In this document: one piece after another, positions 16,943 to 26,499 of the stretch
Position numbering within the stretch: the stretch's first letter is position 1
Layout of the letters: each line of letters begins with the position of its first letter
Assembly (NCBI RefSeq): GCF_011045195.1
Contig: NZ_CP049199.1
Coordinates: 3,100,001 to 3,164,000 of the forward strand
Direction of reading: 5' to 3'
Source of the DNA: Caulobacter soli
GTDB lineage: Bacteria; Pseudomonadota; Alphaproteobacteria; Caulobacterales; Caulobacteraceae
Length of the DNA stretch: 64,000 nucleotides
The notes under the pieces: generated by a model
Database searches by the model: none
What the model saw: only the letters and a program-made list of their open reading frames with translations
Told to the model about the DNA's origin: nothing
Translations under genes and position numbers: made by a program

Positions 16943-18535
16943 ATGCAGACCCTCGACGCCAGAACGGCCGCCACCGGCCTGCGCGCGGCGCTCCTGTCCT
17001 CGGCCCTGGGCCTTCTGCTGGCCGCTCCGGCGATCGCGCGGGACAAGGCTCCGGTCCGTCACATCGCCATCGACGCCCAGGCGCCCACGACGCCGCGCGA
17101 CCGCTTCTACGACCTGTCGGTCGGCTCGGACTATCCCGGCACCCTGCTGCGCGAGGACAGCCTGGCCCAGCTGAAGACCGCCCACGACGAGCTGGGTTTC
17201 CGCTATGTGCGCTTCCACGCCATCTTCCACGACGTGCTGGGGACCTATCGCGTCGTCGACGGCCAGCCGGCCTATGACTGGACCAAGATCGACCAGCTCT
17301 ACGACCGCCTGCTGAAGATGGGGATCAAGCCCTTCGTCGAGCTGGGCTTCACGCCCCAGGCGATGAAGACCTCGGACAACCAGATCTTCTGGTGGAAGGG
17401 CAACACCTCCCATCCCGATCCGAAACAGTGGGCGGGCCTGGTCGACGCCTTCGTCCACCACATCCAGACGCGCTACGGCCAGGCCGAGGTGCGGTCCTGG
17501 TATTTCGAGGTCTGGAACGAGCCCAATCTCGACGGCTTCTGGGAAAAGGCCGACCAGAAGGCCTATTTCGAGCTCTATGACCTGACCGCGCGCACCATCA
17601 AGGCGATCGATCCGGCGCTGAAGGTCGGCGGCCCCTCGACCGCCGGCGCGGCCTGGACGCCGGAGTTCCTCAGCCATGTCCAGGCCTCGGGCGCGCCGGT
17701 CGACTTCGTCACCACCCACACCTACGGCGTCGACGGCGGCTTCCTGGACGAGAACGGCAAGAGCGACACCAAGCTGTCGCCCTCGCCCGACGCCATCACG
17801 GGCGACGTGCGCCGGGTGCGCCAGGAAATCCAGGCCTCGTTCAAGCCGGGCCTGCCGCTCTATTTCACCGAATGGAGCACCAGCTACACGCCGCGCGACC
17901 CGGTGCACGACGCCTATGTCAGCGCGCCCTACATTCTGTCCAAGCTCAAGGCCAGCGAGGGTCAGCTGCAGGGCATGAGCTACTGGACCTACAGCGATCT
18001 GTTCGAAGAACCCGGCCCGCCGACCGCGCCGTTCGAGGGCGGGTTCGGCCTGATGAACCCGCAAGGGATCCGCAAGCCGGCCTGGTTCGCCTACAAGTAC
18101 CTGAACCAGCTGGGCGACAAGGCCGTGAAGGTCGCCGACGCCCAGACCTGGGTCACCACCGACAAGGGCGGCGTCCAGGCCCTGGTCTGGGACTTCCGCC
18201 AGCCGGTCCAGGCGGTCAGCAACCGGCCCTACTACACCAAGGTGCGGCCCACCTCGGACGTCGAGCCGGTGAGCCTGGACCTGAAGGGTCTCAAGCCCGG
18301 CCGCTATGACGTCCAGGTCTTCCGCACCGGCTTCAGGGCCAACGACGCCTACACCGCCTATCTGGAACTGGGCTCGCCCAAGACGCTAAGCGACCAGCAG
18401 GTGCGCGACCTGCAGGCCCTGACCGTGGACAAGCCTGAGACGCGGAGCCTGACGATCGGCAAGTCGCGCGCGGCGAGCGTGGCGGTGCCGATGCGGGCCA
18501 ACGACGTGGTGCTGGTGAAGGTGGCGCCGAGGTAG
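16943..18535 (+). CDS. xynB: Secreted GH39 beta-xylosidase
   Basis: GH39 enzymes release xylose, and sometimes arabinose, from xylo-oligosaccharides. The 530-residue protein has a signal peptide (residues 1-33, ending PAIARD), a TIM-barrel catalytic domain and a C-terminal beta-domain. E193 in VWNEPN is the likely acid/base and E310 in YFTEWS the likely nucleophile; spacing fits retaining GH39 enzymes. Secretion to the periplasm fits growth on plant xylan, a trait of Caulobacter. No transporter or xylose genes are adjacent. Confidence 0.88.
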   Translation: MQTLDARTAATGLRAALLSSALGLLLAAPAIARDKAPVRHIAIDAQAPTTPRDRFYDLSVGSDYPGTLLREDSLAQLKTAHDELGFRYVRFHAIFHDVLGTYRVVDGQPAYDWTKIDQLYDRLLKMGIKPFVELGFTPQAMKTSDNQIFWWKGNTSHPDPKQWAGLVDAFVHHIQTRYGQAEVRSWYFEVWNEPNLDGFWEKADQKAYFELYDLTARTIKAIDPALKVGGPSTAGAAWTPEFLSHVQASGAPVDFVTTHTYGVDGGFLDENGKSDTKLSPSPDAITGDVRRVRQEIQASFKPGLPLYFTEWSTSYTPRDPVHDAYVSAPYILSKLKASEGQLQGMSYWTYSDLFEEPGPPTAPFEGGFGLMNPQGIRKPAWFAYKYLNQLGDKAVKVADAQTWVTTDKGGVQALVWDFRQPVQAVSNRPYYTKVRPTSDVEPVSLDLKGLKPGRYDVQVFRTGFRANDAYTAYLELGSPKTLSDQQVRDLQALTVDKPETRSLTIGKSRAASVAVPMRANDVVLVKVAPR

Positions 18536-18552
18536 GCGCCACCGTATCGACG

Positions 18553-19362
18553 TCAGTACGTCGAGATCACCGCCTCGACATCGTCAATGCGCGAAATCCC
18601 GTGGTCAACGGCCACGAAGGCGATGAGCGTGATCGGCCGGCCTGTGCGGGCGGCTGCAGCGATCTTGTGATGGCCGTCCAGCAGATAGTGCGCCATGCAC
18701 CAGTGCGCCGCGCCCTCCTCTGCGGGTTCCTTGATGTCCAGGACGCTGATCGAGACGGCTGTCGACTCTGCTCCCGCCTCAAGAGCTTTGGCGTAGAACT
18801 CGACACGTTCGGCCTTCAGCCAAGCCTCGGGAAACATGGGCACGATGAAATCGAAGGCTTTGCCGCCCTCGTCCCCGACCTCGACTATCGATCGCTGGTC
18901 TGGCCGATAGTAGGGAACTTTGGGATGGTGAGGCAGTCCCCAGAAGCTGTCGACGCCACCTTGATTCTCGACCTGCTCGACGGCGAAGTAGTCATCGCCG
19001 CCGCCGAGCGACACCAACCTCGGTCTTAAGCGCAGAAGCGCGACACGATAGTCCCCGACCGGCACGAGCAGGCTCAAGGCGTCGACTAGGTCGTTAGGCA
19101 GCGACGAAACGCCAGCCGCCAGCTTGTTCGACAGGTCTGCGACATCCACGGTCGCGTTGGCGCCTTCCAGGCGTTCGAACAGGAAGGCGCAGGTCCCGCA
19201 GATATTGCCAAGGTGATAGGCTTTCTTCCCGTCGACGGTGAGAAATCGATCCCACTCCCGCCAGGCGCCGCCGCCGGTCCTCTCGAAAGCTACGGGCGAG
19301 GCGGACGTCTCGACCGTCCGCGTGGCCTGGTCTAGCAGATTGGAGCTCAAGCTCGACGCCAC
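18553..19362 (-). CDS. Unrecognised protein with CGTC and DGHHK motifs
   Basis: I do not recognise this 269-residue cytoplasmic protein. Two local patterns stand out: NICGTCAFLFERL near residue 53, a CxxC pair that could bind metal, and HYLLDGHHKIAAAARTG near residue 225, which resembles the DGHHR/K signature of ParB/DUF1015-type folds. The sequence is rich in hydrophobic beta-strand-like stretches and has no membrane segment. It stands alone, ending 18 bases from the xylosidase stop and starting just before the oxidoreductase stop, so cotranscription with that gene is likely. Confidence 0.65.
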   Translation of the reverse strand: MASSLSSNLLDQATRTVETSASPVAFERTGGGAWREWDRFLTVDGKKAYHLGNICGTCAFLFERLEGANATVDVADLSNKLAAGVSSLPNDLVDALSLLVPVGDYRVALLRLRPRLVSLGGGDDYFAVEQVENQGGVDSFWGLPHHPKVPYYRPDQRSIVEVGDEGGKAFDFIVPMFPEAWLKAERVEFYAKALEAGAESTAVSISVLDIKEPAEEGAAHWCMAHYLLDGHHKIAAAARTGRPITLIAFVAVDHGISRIDDVEAVISTY

Positions 19363-19364
19363 CG

Positions 19365-20285
19365 TCAGCCGCCAGCCGCCTGCTCCACCGCCAGACCCAG
19401 ATCCAGCGCCCGCGCCGCCTCTTCGCCGGTCACCACCGGACGCGGCGCTTCGCCACGCACGGCCTTCAGGAAGCCCGCCACGCTCTGACCCAGGGGGTCC
19501 TTACCGGCCGGCGTGTCGTTGAAGTTCTCGATCAGCGGGAACGGCGTGGTGTTGCGGAAGGTGCGGGCCAGGAAGTCGATCTCGACCTCGCCGGAGGGGT
19601 AGACGACCTTCATGGTCCGCTCGCGGGCCTCGGCCACGCGCGAGCTGTCGAACACGGCGGTGAAGCCGTTGTCGAAGGTGGCCTCGGCCTTGACCCAGTC
19701 CAGGGACGTGGAGCGGGTGATCGCCCCCTCGCCTTCCACCGTCACGGGCTCGCCGTCGCACAGCGCCAAGGCCAGGTCGATGTCGTGGATCATCAGGTCC
19801 AGCACCACCGAGACGTCGAGATTGCGGTCCGAGGGCGTGCCCCGGCGCACGGCTTCCAGGCGCAGCGGCTGCTCGGGAATGTCCAGCAGGCCCATGGCCT
19901 GGAACACGACCCGCTCCTGGTGACCGCAGGCCAGCGGCGCGCCGGCCTTGGCGGCGGCGGCGACCAGGGCGTCGGCGTCCTGCGGCGTCACCGCCAGGGG
20001 CTTTTCCGAATAGACCGGCTTGCCCGCCTTGAGCGCCGCCAGGCCGGCCTTGGCGTGGTGCACGGCGGGGGTGGCGACGGTGACCACGTCGACGGCGGCC
20101 AGGAAGGCGGCCATGTCGTCGAAGGCTTGCGCCCCAAGCGGTTCGGCCAGGATCTGGGCTCGCGCCAGGTCGATGTCGAACACTGCGACCAGGGTCACGC
20201 CGTCCAGCTCGACATACTTCTTGGCGTGGTAGCCGCCGAACACGCCGGCGCCGATGACGCCCGCCTTGAGAACATCTTGGGTCAT
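19365..20285 (-). CDS. Gfo/Idh/MocA-family oxidoreductase
   Basis: The family uses NAD(P) to oxidise or reduce sugars and related substrates; the substrate here is unknown. The 306-residue protein begins with the Rossmann motif KAGVIGAGVFGGYHAKKY (residues 7-24). SEKPLAVT, with the catalytic-region Lys, follows at about residues 93-100. MIHDIDLALAL carries the conserved His-Asp. It is divergent from the quinone-type oxidoreductase at 20400, with a palindrome between the two genes, and its stop is 3 bases before the next gene. Confidence 0.85.
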   Translation of the reverse strand: MTQDVLKAGVIGAGVFGGYHAKKYVELDGVTLVAVFDIDLARAQILAEPLGAQAFDDMAAFLAAVDVVTVATPAVHHAKAGLAALKAGKPVYSEKPLAVTPQDADALVAAAAKAGAPLACGHQERVVFQAMGLLDIPEQPLRLEAVRRGTPSDRNLDVSVVLDLMIHDIDLALALCDGEPVTVEGEGAITRSTSLDWVKAEATFDNGFTAVFDSSRVAEARERTMKVVYPSGEVEIDFLARTFRNTTPFPLIENFNDTPAGKDPLGQSVAGFLKAVRGEAPRPVVTGEEAARALDLGLAVEQAAGG

Positions 20286-20346
20286 GCCGCTGTCTATCGT
20301 GTTCGCTTTCGCGCGGGAAGGACTGGAGGCGCGGCCGAGACCGGTC

Positions 20347-20360
20347 TAAACGTTCGTTTA
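20347..20360. promoter_or_regulatory. Palindromic operator candidate between divergent oxidoreductase genes
   Basis: TAAACG and CGTTTA form perfect six-base arms around TT, 40 bases before the ATG at 20400. The arrangement resembles TetR-type operators. No regulator gene lies nearby, so the binding protein is unknown. Confidence 0.4.
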
Positions 20361-20399
20361 AACAACGCACCTCGATCGCGAGGTCTGGGAGGAACGACC

Positions 20400-21425
20400 A
20401 TGGTCACGTCGCGCGAAATCCGACTGAAGAGCCGCCCGGTGGGCGTTCCCGTGCACGACAACTTCGAACTGGCCAGCGTCGAGGTCGGCGCGCCGGGCGA
20501 CGGCGAAATCCAGGTCAGGAACCTGTGGATGTCGGTCGATCCCTACATGCGCGGCCGGATGACCGAGCGGAAGAGCTATGTGCCGCCGTTCGAGCTGGGC
20601 AAGGCCCTGCAGGGCGGCGCGATCGGCGAGGTCACCGCGTCGAACGATCCGGACTACAAGCCCGGCGACATCGTCAGCACGATGTTCGGCTGGCGCGAGG
20701 TGTTCAACGTCTCGCCCAAGGCCCTGGCGGCCGGCGGCATGGGCGCGGTGACCAAGATCGACACCCACGGCCTGCCGCCCCAGACCTTCCTGGGCGTGGC
20801 CGGCATGCCGGGCCTGACCGCCTATGTCGGTCTGCTGCGCGTGGCGGCGCTGAAGGACGGCGACGTCGTCTTCGTCTCGGCCGCGGCTGGCGCGGTGGGC
20901 CAGGTGGTCTGCCAGATCGCCAAACTGAAGGGCCACACGGTGATCGGCTCGGCCGGCGGCCCGGACAAGATCGCCTTCCTCAAGAGCATCGGCGTCGATC
21001 ACGTGATCGACTACAAGGCCACGCCCGACGTGGTCGCCGAGCTGGAAAAGGCCGCGCCCAAGGGGATCGACGTCTATTTCGAGAACGTCGGCGGCGTGCA
21101 CCTGGAAGCGGCCCTCAACTCGGCCCGCCCGTTTGGCCGTTTCGCCCTGTGCGGGATGATCTCGCAGTACAACGAGACCGGAAAGCCGACCGGCCCGGCC
21201 AACATCATCCAGGCGGTGGGCAAGAGCCTGAAGCTGGAGGGCTTCATCGTCTCCAACCACTATGACCTCGCGCCGCAGTTCCTCAAGGACATGGTCGGCT
21301 GGATCGGCGCGGGCCAGATCAAGTGGAACGAGACGGTCGAGAACGGCGTCGACCGCGCGCCGGACGCCTTCATCAAGCTCTTCAAGGGTGAGAACCTGGG
21401 CAAGATGCTGGTGAAGCTGGCGTAG
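20400..21425 (+). CDS. NADP-dependent medium-chain oxidoreductase (alkenal/curcumin reductase type)
   Basis: This 341-residue protein belongs to the MDR group that reduces alpha,beta-unsaturated aldehydes or ketones (leukotriene B4 dehydrogenase / CurA-like). It shows NLWMSVDPYMRGRM near residue 40, the nucleotide-binding VSAAAGAVGQVVCQIAKLKG (about 157-176) and YFENVGG (about 227-233). The open frame extends far upstream on the same strand, but the ATG at 20400 with GGGAGG six bases before it gives the normal start. The palindrome at 20347 probably regulates it. Confidence 0.88.
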   Translation: MVTSREIRLKSRPVGVPVHDNFELASVEVGAPGDGEIQVRNLWMSVDPYMRGRMTERKSYVPPFELGKALQGGAIGEVTASNDPDYKPGDIVSTMFGWREVFNVSPKALAAGGMGAVTKIDTHGLPPQTFLGVAGMPGLTAYVGLLRVAALKDGDVVFVSAAAGAVGQVVCQIAKLKGHTVIGSAGGPDKIAFLKSIGVDHVIDYKATPDVVAELEKAAPKGIDVYFENVGGVHLEAALNSARPFGRFALCGMISQYNETGKPTGPANIIQAVGKSLKLEGFIVSNHYDLAPQFLKDMVGWIGAGQIKWNETVENGVDRAPDAFIKLFKGENLGKMLVKLA

Positions 21426-21454
21426 GTGTCAAAAGGGGGCGTGGGATCACACCC

Positions 21455-21561
21455 ACTTGCCCCCACCTGACGGCTTCGCCGTCTGTCCGCCCCCATAGAG
21501 GGCGGAACGCTCTTCCCCCTTTGGGGGAAGACGACCGCGAAGCGGTCCGTAGGGGGCAAGT
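21455..21561. repeat. Palindromic repeat (ACTTGCCCCC type), copy 1
   Basis: The outer arms ACTTGCCCCC (21455-21464) and GGGGGCAAGT (21552-21561) enclose nested hairpins: GACGGCTTCGCCGTC, CCGCCCCCATAGAGGGCGG, CTTCCCCCTTTGGGGGAAG and GACCGCGAAGCGGTC. A second copy with the same ends lies at 47328-47396. The rest of the 385-base gap 21426-21810 before clpS shows no gene; its last 80 bases probably hold the clpS promoter. Confidence 0.85.
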
Positions 21562-21810
21562 GATCGCCGCCCAACCGCCACTGAGTCGCCCTTCCCGCCT
21601 CTTGCGCCGCGTCAAAACGCCCCCCATCTGCGCTCCTCGCCGCTGGCAACCAACTGCCGGCGTCGCCGCTATCCCAAGCGAGAAGCCACTTTGCGCGGCG
21701 CCCCTGTGTTAAAGCGGCGCAGCCGCGCGGCAGCCTCTTCCAATGCTGCCGCGTTTCCATATCTAATCCATGTAAGGCGGGTGGTTCGGCCCGCCGGGAG
21801 AGAGCGGTCA

Positions 21811-22140
21811 ATGGCCGAGCGAAAGCAAGGCGGACAAAACAACGGCGCGGGCTCTTCGGTCATCACGGAAGTGAAGCCGAAGACGCAAAAGCCTTCGCTG
21901 TATCGCGTACTGATCTTGAATGACGACTATACTCCGATGGAGTTCGTCGTTTACGTACTTGAACGTTTTTTCAACAAGTCGCGCGAAGATGCGACCCGGA
22001 TCATGCTGCACGTTCATCAGCATGGCGTCGGCGTTTGCGGCGTTTTCACCTACGAAGTTGCCGAGACCAAGGTCGCGCAAGTGATCGACTCGGCGCGCAG
22101 GCATCAGCACCCACTGCAGTGCACCATGGAAAAGGACTGA
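21811..22140 (+). CDS. clpS: ATP-dependent Clp protease adaptor ClpS
   Basis: ClpS delivers N-end-rule substrates to ClpAP. The 109-residue product has a flexible N-terminal tail and the core [22 protein letters not shown] (residues about 32-53), which contains the N-degron binding Asn-Asp-Asp. [21 protein letters not shown] is the other substrate-pocket strand. The ATG at 21811 is chosen for its GGGAGAG ribosome site and the fit to the family start; the frame is open further upstream. clpA follows 11 bases later. Confidence 0.95.
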   Translation: MAERKQGGQNNGAGSSVITEVKPKTQKPSLYRVLILNDDYTPMEFVVYVLERFFNKSREDATRIMLHVHQHGVGVCGVFTYEVAETKVAQVIDSARRHQHPLQCTMEKD

Positions 22141-22151
22141 GGAGCCTCCCC

Positions 22152-24476
22152 TTGCCCTCTTTTTCGCGACCACTTGAAGAATCCCTGCATCGCGCCGTCG
22201 CTTACGCCAATCAGCGCAAGCACGAATACGCCACGCTTGAACACCTGCTGCTGTCGCTCACCGATGACGACGACGCGGCCGGCGTCATGCGGGCCTGCGA
22301 TGTCGACCTCAACGCTCTGAAGAAGAGCCTCGTGAACTATCTCGACGTCGAACTGGCCTCGCTGGTCGTCGACGACGAGGACGACGCCAAGCCGACCGCC
22401 GGCTTCCAGCGCGTGATCCAACGCGCCGTGATTCACGTCCAGTCCTCGGGTCGAGAAGAAGTGACCGGCGCCAACGTGCTGGTCGCCATCTTCTCCGAGC
22501 GCGAGAGCCACGCCGCCTACTTCCTGCAAGAGCAGGACATGACCCGCTACGACGCGGTGAACTTCATCGCCCACGGCATCGCCAAGAAGGCCGGCGCCTC
22601 CGAGCCCAAGCAAGCCAAGGGCGCGGCGGTCGAGGAAGACGTCGAGAAGCCCAACGCCAAGACCGGCGGCGAGGCCCTCGAAGCCTATTGCGTCGACCTC
22701 AACGAGAAGGCCCGCCAGGGCAAGGTCGACCCGCTGATCGGTCGCGCGAACGAAGTCGAACGCGCGATCCAGATCCTGTGCCGTCGGACCAAGAACAACC
22801 CGCTGCTCGTGGGTGAACCCGGCGTCGGCAAGACCGCCATCGCCGAGGGCCTGGCCCGCAAGATCATCACCCACCAGGTCCCCGAAGTCCTGGCGGAAGC
22901 CACCATCTACTCGCTCGACATGGGCGCGCTGCTGGCCGGCACCCGCTATCGCGGCGACTTCGAGGAACGCGTCAAGCAGGTGGTCAAGGAACTGGAGAAC
23001 CACCCCAACGCGGTGCTGTTCATCGACGAGATCCACACGGTGATCGGCGCTGGCGCCACCTCGGGCGGGGCCATGGACGCCTCCAACCTGCTGAAGCCGG
23101 CCCTCGCCTCGGGCTCGCTGCGTTGCATGGGCTCGACCACCTACAAGGAGTTCCGTCAGCACTTCGAGAAGGATCGGGCCCTGGTCCGTCGCTTCCAGAA
23201 GATCGACGTCAACGAGCCGACGGTGGAAGACACCATCAAGATCCTCAAGGGGCTGAAGAGCTACTACGAGGACTTCCACAAGCTGAAGTACACCAACGAC
23301 GCCCTCAAGGTGGCCGTTGAGCTGTCGGCCAAGTACATCACCGACCGCAAGCTGCCCGACAAGGCGATCGACGTGATCGACGAAGCGGGCGCGGGCCAGA
23401 TGCTGCTGCCGGAAGGCCGCCGCAAGAAGGTCCTGGGCGTCAAGGAGATCGAGGCCGTCGTGGCCAAGATCGCCCGCATCCCGCCCAAGTCGGTTTCGAA
23501 GTCCGACACCGAGTCCCTGCGCGAACTGGAAGCGGACCTGAAGCGCGCCGTGTTCGGTCAGGACGAGGCGCTGATGCAGCTGTCCTCGGCCATGAAGCTG
23601 GCCCGGGCCGGTCTGCGCGACCCGGACAAGCCGATCGGCAGCTATCTGTTCAGCGGCCCGACCGGCGTCGGCAAGACCGAAGCGGCCAAGCAGCTCGCCC
23701 AGACGCTCGGGATCGAGATGATCCGGTTCGACATGTCGGAATACATGGAGCGCCACACCGTCAGCCGCCTGATCGGGGCTCCCCCCGGCTATGTCGGCTA
23801 CGATCAGGGCGGTCAGCTGACCGACGCCGTCGACCAGCACCCGCACGCCGTGGTGCTGCTGGACGAGATCGAGAAGGCGCACGCCGACGTCTACAACATC
23901 CTGCTCCAAGTCATGGACCATGGTGTGCTGACCGACAGCAACGGCAAGAAGGTCGACTTCAGGAACGTGATCCTGATCATGACCACCAACGCCGGCGCTT
24001 CGGACGCCCAGCGCCAGTCGATCGGCTTCGGCCGCGACAAGGTGGTCGGTGAGGAAGAGGCCGCCCTCAAGCGCCTGTTCACGCCGGAATTCCGCAACCG
24101 CCTCGACGCGGTGGTGGCCTTCAAGCCGCTGACGCCGGAAATCATCCGCCAGGTCGTTCAGAAGTTCGTCTTGCAGATGGAAGTCCAGCTGGCCGACCGG
24201 AACGTGACGATCTCGCTCAGCGACGACGCGGCCGACTGGCTGGCCAAGAACGGCTTCGACGAGCTCTACGGCGCGCGCCCCCTGGCGCGGGTCATCCAGG
24301 AGCACATCAAGAAGCCGCTGGCCGACGACATCCTGTTCGGACGCCTCGTCCGCGGCGGGCATGTTCGGGTCGTGCTCAAGGACAGCAAGATCGACTTCGA
24401 GATCGAGAGCAATCCGGAAAAGCCCGGCAAGGCTCCCAAGTCCGAGGACGAAGCCGAACCGGCTCTGGCCGAATAG
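22152..24476 (+). CDS. clpA: ATP-dependent Clp protease ATP-binding subunit ClpA
   Basis: ClpA unfolds substrates and feeds them to ClpP. The 774-residue protein has the N-domain (1-140), then two AAA+ modules with Walker A GEPGVGKT (about 221-228) and GPTGVGKT (about 502-509). No long middle coiled-coil is present, which separates it from ClpB. It is encoded directly after its adaptor clpS. The start is taken as the TTG at 22152 ([12 protein letters not shown]) with a GGAGCC site 11 bases upstream. The Clp system degrades CtrA-pathway and other regulators in Caulobacter, though mainly through ClpX. Confidence 0.94.
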   Translation: MPSFSRPLEESLHRAVAYANQRKHEYATLEHLLLSLTDDDDAAGVMRACDVDLNALKKSLVNYLDVELASLVVDDEDDAKPTAGFQRVIQRAVIHVQSSGREEVTGANVLVAIFSERESHAAYFLQEQDMTRYDAVNFIAHGIAKKAGASEPKQAKGAAVEEDVEKPNAKTGGEALEAYCVDLNEKARQGKVDPLIGRANEVERAIQILCRRTKNNPLLVGEPGVGKTAIAEGLARKIITHQVPEVLAEATIYSLDMGALLAGTRYRGDFEERVKQVVKELENHPNAVLFIDEIHTVIGAGATSGGAMDASNLLKPALASGSLRCMGSTTYKEFRQHFEKDRALVRRFQKIDVNEPTVEDTIKILKGLKSYYEDFHKLKYTNDALKVAVELSAKYITDRKLPDKAIDVIDEAGAGQMLLPEGRRKKVLGVKEIEAVVAKIARIPPKSVSKSDTESLRELEADLKRAVFGQDEALMQLSSAMKLARAGLRDPDKPIGSYLFSGPTGVGKTEAAKQLAQTLGIEMIRFDMSEYMERHTVSRLIGAPPGYVGYDQGGQLTDAVDQHPHAVVLLDEIEKAHADVYNILLQVMDHGVLTDSNGKKVDFRNVILIMTTNAGASDAQRQSIGFGRDKVVGEEEAALKRLFTPEFRNRLDAVVAFKPLTPEIIRQVVQKFVLQMEVQLADRNVTISLSDDAADWLAKNGFDELYGARPLARVIQEHIKKPLADDILFGRLVRGGHVRVVLKDSKIDFEIESNPEKPGKAPKSEDEAEPALAE

Positions 24477-24497
24477 GCCGGACGGAACGAGACAGCG

Positions 24498-24530
24498 AGA
24501 GGCCCGGAGCGATCCGGGCCTCTTTGCTTT
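24498..24530 (+). terminator. Intrinsic terminator after clpA
   Basis: An 11-base perfect stem AGAGGCCCGGA/TCCGGGCCTCT with a GCGA loop is followed by TTGCTTTTC. It lies 21 bases after the clpA stop and ends the clpS-clpA transcript. Confidence 0.85.
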
Positions 24531-24602
24531 TCGAGGCCCAAAGAACCCAAGGTTGCCCTCAATCCAAACACTACCTAGATTGAGACTTCACCGGGGGGTC
24601 TC

Positions 24603-25499
24603 ATGCGTCATTCGCCTTATCTGTTGGCCATCGCGGCCGCGAGCTTGCTCTGCGCCACCGCCTGCGACGCTTCTCCGCCCAAGCCGGCGAAGCCCGCCAC
24701 CAGGCCGATCGCTTCCGATCCCCAGGTCGAGGCCCTGCGCGAGACGCTGGGCCGGTCGGTGCTCGACACCCCTGGTCTCGTCCTGCCGGACGATCACGAC
24801 GCGCTCGATGCGGCGCTGGCGCGGGGCGATTGGGGCTATCTGAGCCAGGCCGTCCGCAACCCCGGCAGCGCTGAAAACATGATGCGGCTGGCCAACTGGG
24901 AACGCTATCAGACCTATCGCGGCGGCGGATACAACGTCGCCTACATGTACGTCAGCACCCTGACCATGGCCGCCAATTCCTACGACAAGGCCGCCGCCAG
25001 GGATCCGAGCTTCGCCCCGATGGCCAATGGAATGCGCCGCGGCGCCCTGGCCCAGTTGCTCTACACCTACGCGGTGCTGAGCGTGGACGGCGTGCGCTGC
25101 GCCGACCCGACGGCCCCGCAAGCCCATCGCGACCAGATCTCGAGCTTCACACAGGAATTGAACCGGTCGACCGACGCCTTGTCGATCCCGGAGCGCCTGG
25201 GCGCGATCGAGGCCGCCATACGCCAGGAGCGCCAGCTGGCGCCGGTGCGCGATCTCGATCCGGCGCTCTGCCGGGGCGGCGTGGCCGAATTGACCGAGGC
25301 GCTCGCGGCCCAGCCGGGCCGAACGACGACCACTGGTCCCCAGCCGGGATATCCCGGCACGAATGTGATGGTCCCGATCGATCCCAATCGCCCGCCCGCC
25401 TATAGCGACAGCGCTCAATGGCCGGCCCGCCAGCAAGCGGTGCGCGACGGCCTGCTCGATCAGTTGGCGGGCGTTATCGGCATGAGCCGCAAGAAGTAG
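24603..25499 (+). CDS. Exported hypothetical protein, possible lipoprotein
   Basis: I do not recognise this 298-residue protein. It begins with a signal peptide ending at LLCATAC (Cys21), a weak lipobox, followed by a Pro/Lys-rich linker. The rest is alpha-helical in character with conserved-looking YNVAYMYVSTLTMAANSYDKAA, and a Pro/Gly linker near residue 240. It stands alone after the clpA terminator and is convergent with the BLUF gene. Confidence 0.65.
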   Translation: MRHSPYLLAIAAASLLCATACDASPPKPAKPATRPIASDPQVEALRETLGRSVLDTPGLVLPDDHDALDAALARGDWGYLSQAVRNPGSAENMMRLANWERYQTYRGGGYNVAYMYVSTLTMAANSYDKAAARDPSFAPMANGMRRGALAQLLYTYAVLSVDGVRCADPTAPQAHRDQISSFTQELNRSTDALSIPERLGAIEAAIRQERQLAPVRDLDPALCRGGVAELTEALAAQPGRTTTTGPQPGYPGTNVMVPIDPNRPPAYSDSAQWPARQQAVRDGLLDQLAGVIGMSRKK

Positions 25500-25508
25500 G
25501 GCCTGTCG

Positions 25509-25955
25509 CTAGCGGCGGTATCGCCCGCCCAATCCGCCGAGAAGCTTCAGCGCCCCGTCTTCGTCCAGTTGGTCGGGCGCAAAGGCTGTGAGGCCCGCGT
25601 CGGCCAGGAGACCCTGATCGACGGCCGACACCTGATGCTGGGCCATGTTCCAGTCCCGGAACATCCGCCGTTCGACCGGAGCCCGGCCGATCACGACCAG
25701 GTCGGTATGGCGATCGTCATGGCGAATGCGTTCGAAGGTCGCGTCGATTTCGCCAACCGGCCCCTCCAGCAATTGCAGGAACCGGTCGGCGCCAAAGGCC
25801 AGGAAGCCGGTGATATTCGCCAAGCGATTGTTGTGGATCGACTTGGCGGTGATGATCCGCACCTGCTCGGACAATCCCGGCCCGCCGGGCTGCGTGGACC
25901 GGCTGGCGTAGATCAGGCGCGCCAGCCCCTTGGGCGCGTCATCGAACTCGAACAT
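25509..25955 (-). CDS. BLUF-domain blue-light photoreceptor (short, single domain)
   Basis: BLUF proteins bind FAD and sense blue light through a Tyr-Gln hydrogen-bond switch. All key residues are visible in this 148-residue protein: Y16 in LIYAS, N47 in NITG, Q61 in FLQLLEGP, and W102/M104 in DWNMA. No effector domain (EAL, cyclase) is fused, so it must act by protein contact. The C-terminal 40 residues form a short helical tail. Adjacent genes encode a HIT hydrolase, a DUF4287 protein and a flavin-type oxidoreductase; a functional link is only suggested by proximity. Confidence 0.9.
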   Translation of the reverse strand: MFEFDDAPKGLARLIYASRSTQPGGPGLSEQVRIITAKSIHNNRLANITGFLAFGADRFLQLLEGPVGEIDATFERIRHDDRHTDLVVIGRAPVERRMFRDWNMAQHQVSAVDQGLLADAGLTAFAPDQLDEDGALKLLGGLGGRYRR

Positions 25956-26017
25956 GAACGCTCCGGCTCCAAGCTAGCGCTACCATTGGCAATGCATAGC
26001 TTGACCAAAGGTTCACC

Positions 26018-26449
26018 CTAGAGCGTCGCCGCGATCTTCTCCGCCAAAACCTTGAGTTCGTCGGTATCGGCCATGCCCTCGCCGTGCCGCCCCAGAGCTT
26101 CGCCCTCGTAACGGGGGATGATGTGGAAGTGCAGGTGGAAGATCGTCTGGCCGGCCGGCGCGCCATTGAACTGGGTCACCACCACGCCGTCGGGCTTAAG
26201 GGCCGTGGTCACAGCCTGGGTCACCTTCTGCACCGCGCCGATCAGCCGCCCCAGGGTCTTGGTCTCGGCCTCCAGCAGGTTGCGGGCCTGGCTGGTCTTG
26301 GAGATCACCAGCACGTGGCCGCGCGACTGGGGGAAAACGTCCATGAAGGCCAGGACCTGATCGTCCTCGAACACCTTCACGGCCGGAACCTCGCCACGGA
26401 TGATCTTGGCGAAGATGTTGTCGGCGTCGTAGCTTCCGTGAAGGCTCAT
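26018..26449 (-). CDS. HIT-family nucleotide hydrolase/transferase
   Basis: HIT proteins hydrolyse nucleoside phosphoramidates or dinucleotides. The 143-residue protein carries the histidine triad HLHFHIIPR near residue 104 (H-x-H-x-H) and the N-terminal FAKIIRGEVPAVKVFEDD typical of HinT-like members. It sits 62 bases upstream, in the same direction, of the BLUF gene. Confidence 0.9.
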   Translation of the reverse strand: MSLHGSYDADNIFAKIIRGEVPAVKVFEDDQVLAFMDVFPQSRGHVLVISKTSQARNLLEAETKTLGRLIGAVQKVTQAVTTALKPDGVVVTQFNGAPAGQTIFHLHFHIIPRYEGEALGRHGEGMADTDELKVLAEKIAATL

Positions 26450-26499
26450 GGTCGTCTCCTGTCTCGCCGACGTCCTAGCAAACCGGGGAAGCGCAAGCC

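Noticed and set aside
15121..17046. 641-codon open frame on the minus strand opposite xthA and the 15970 gene
   Set aside because: It covers two well-supported plus-strand genes and gives a low-complexity product.
16943..18535. GH39 gene considered as part of a xylan-use cluster
   Set aside because: No transporter, isomerase or TonB receptor lies nearby, so it is reported as a single gene.
22104..24362. 752-codon open frame on the minus strand opposite clpA
   Set aside because: It is antisense to a clear ClpA gene, with a product rich in Gly, His, Leu and Arg that resembles no family; a usual effect of high GC content.
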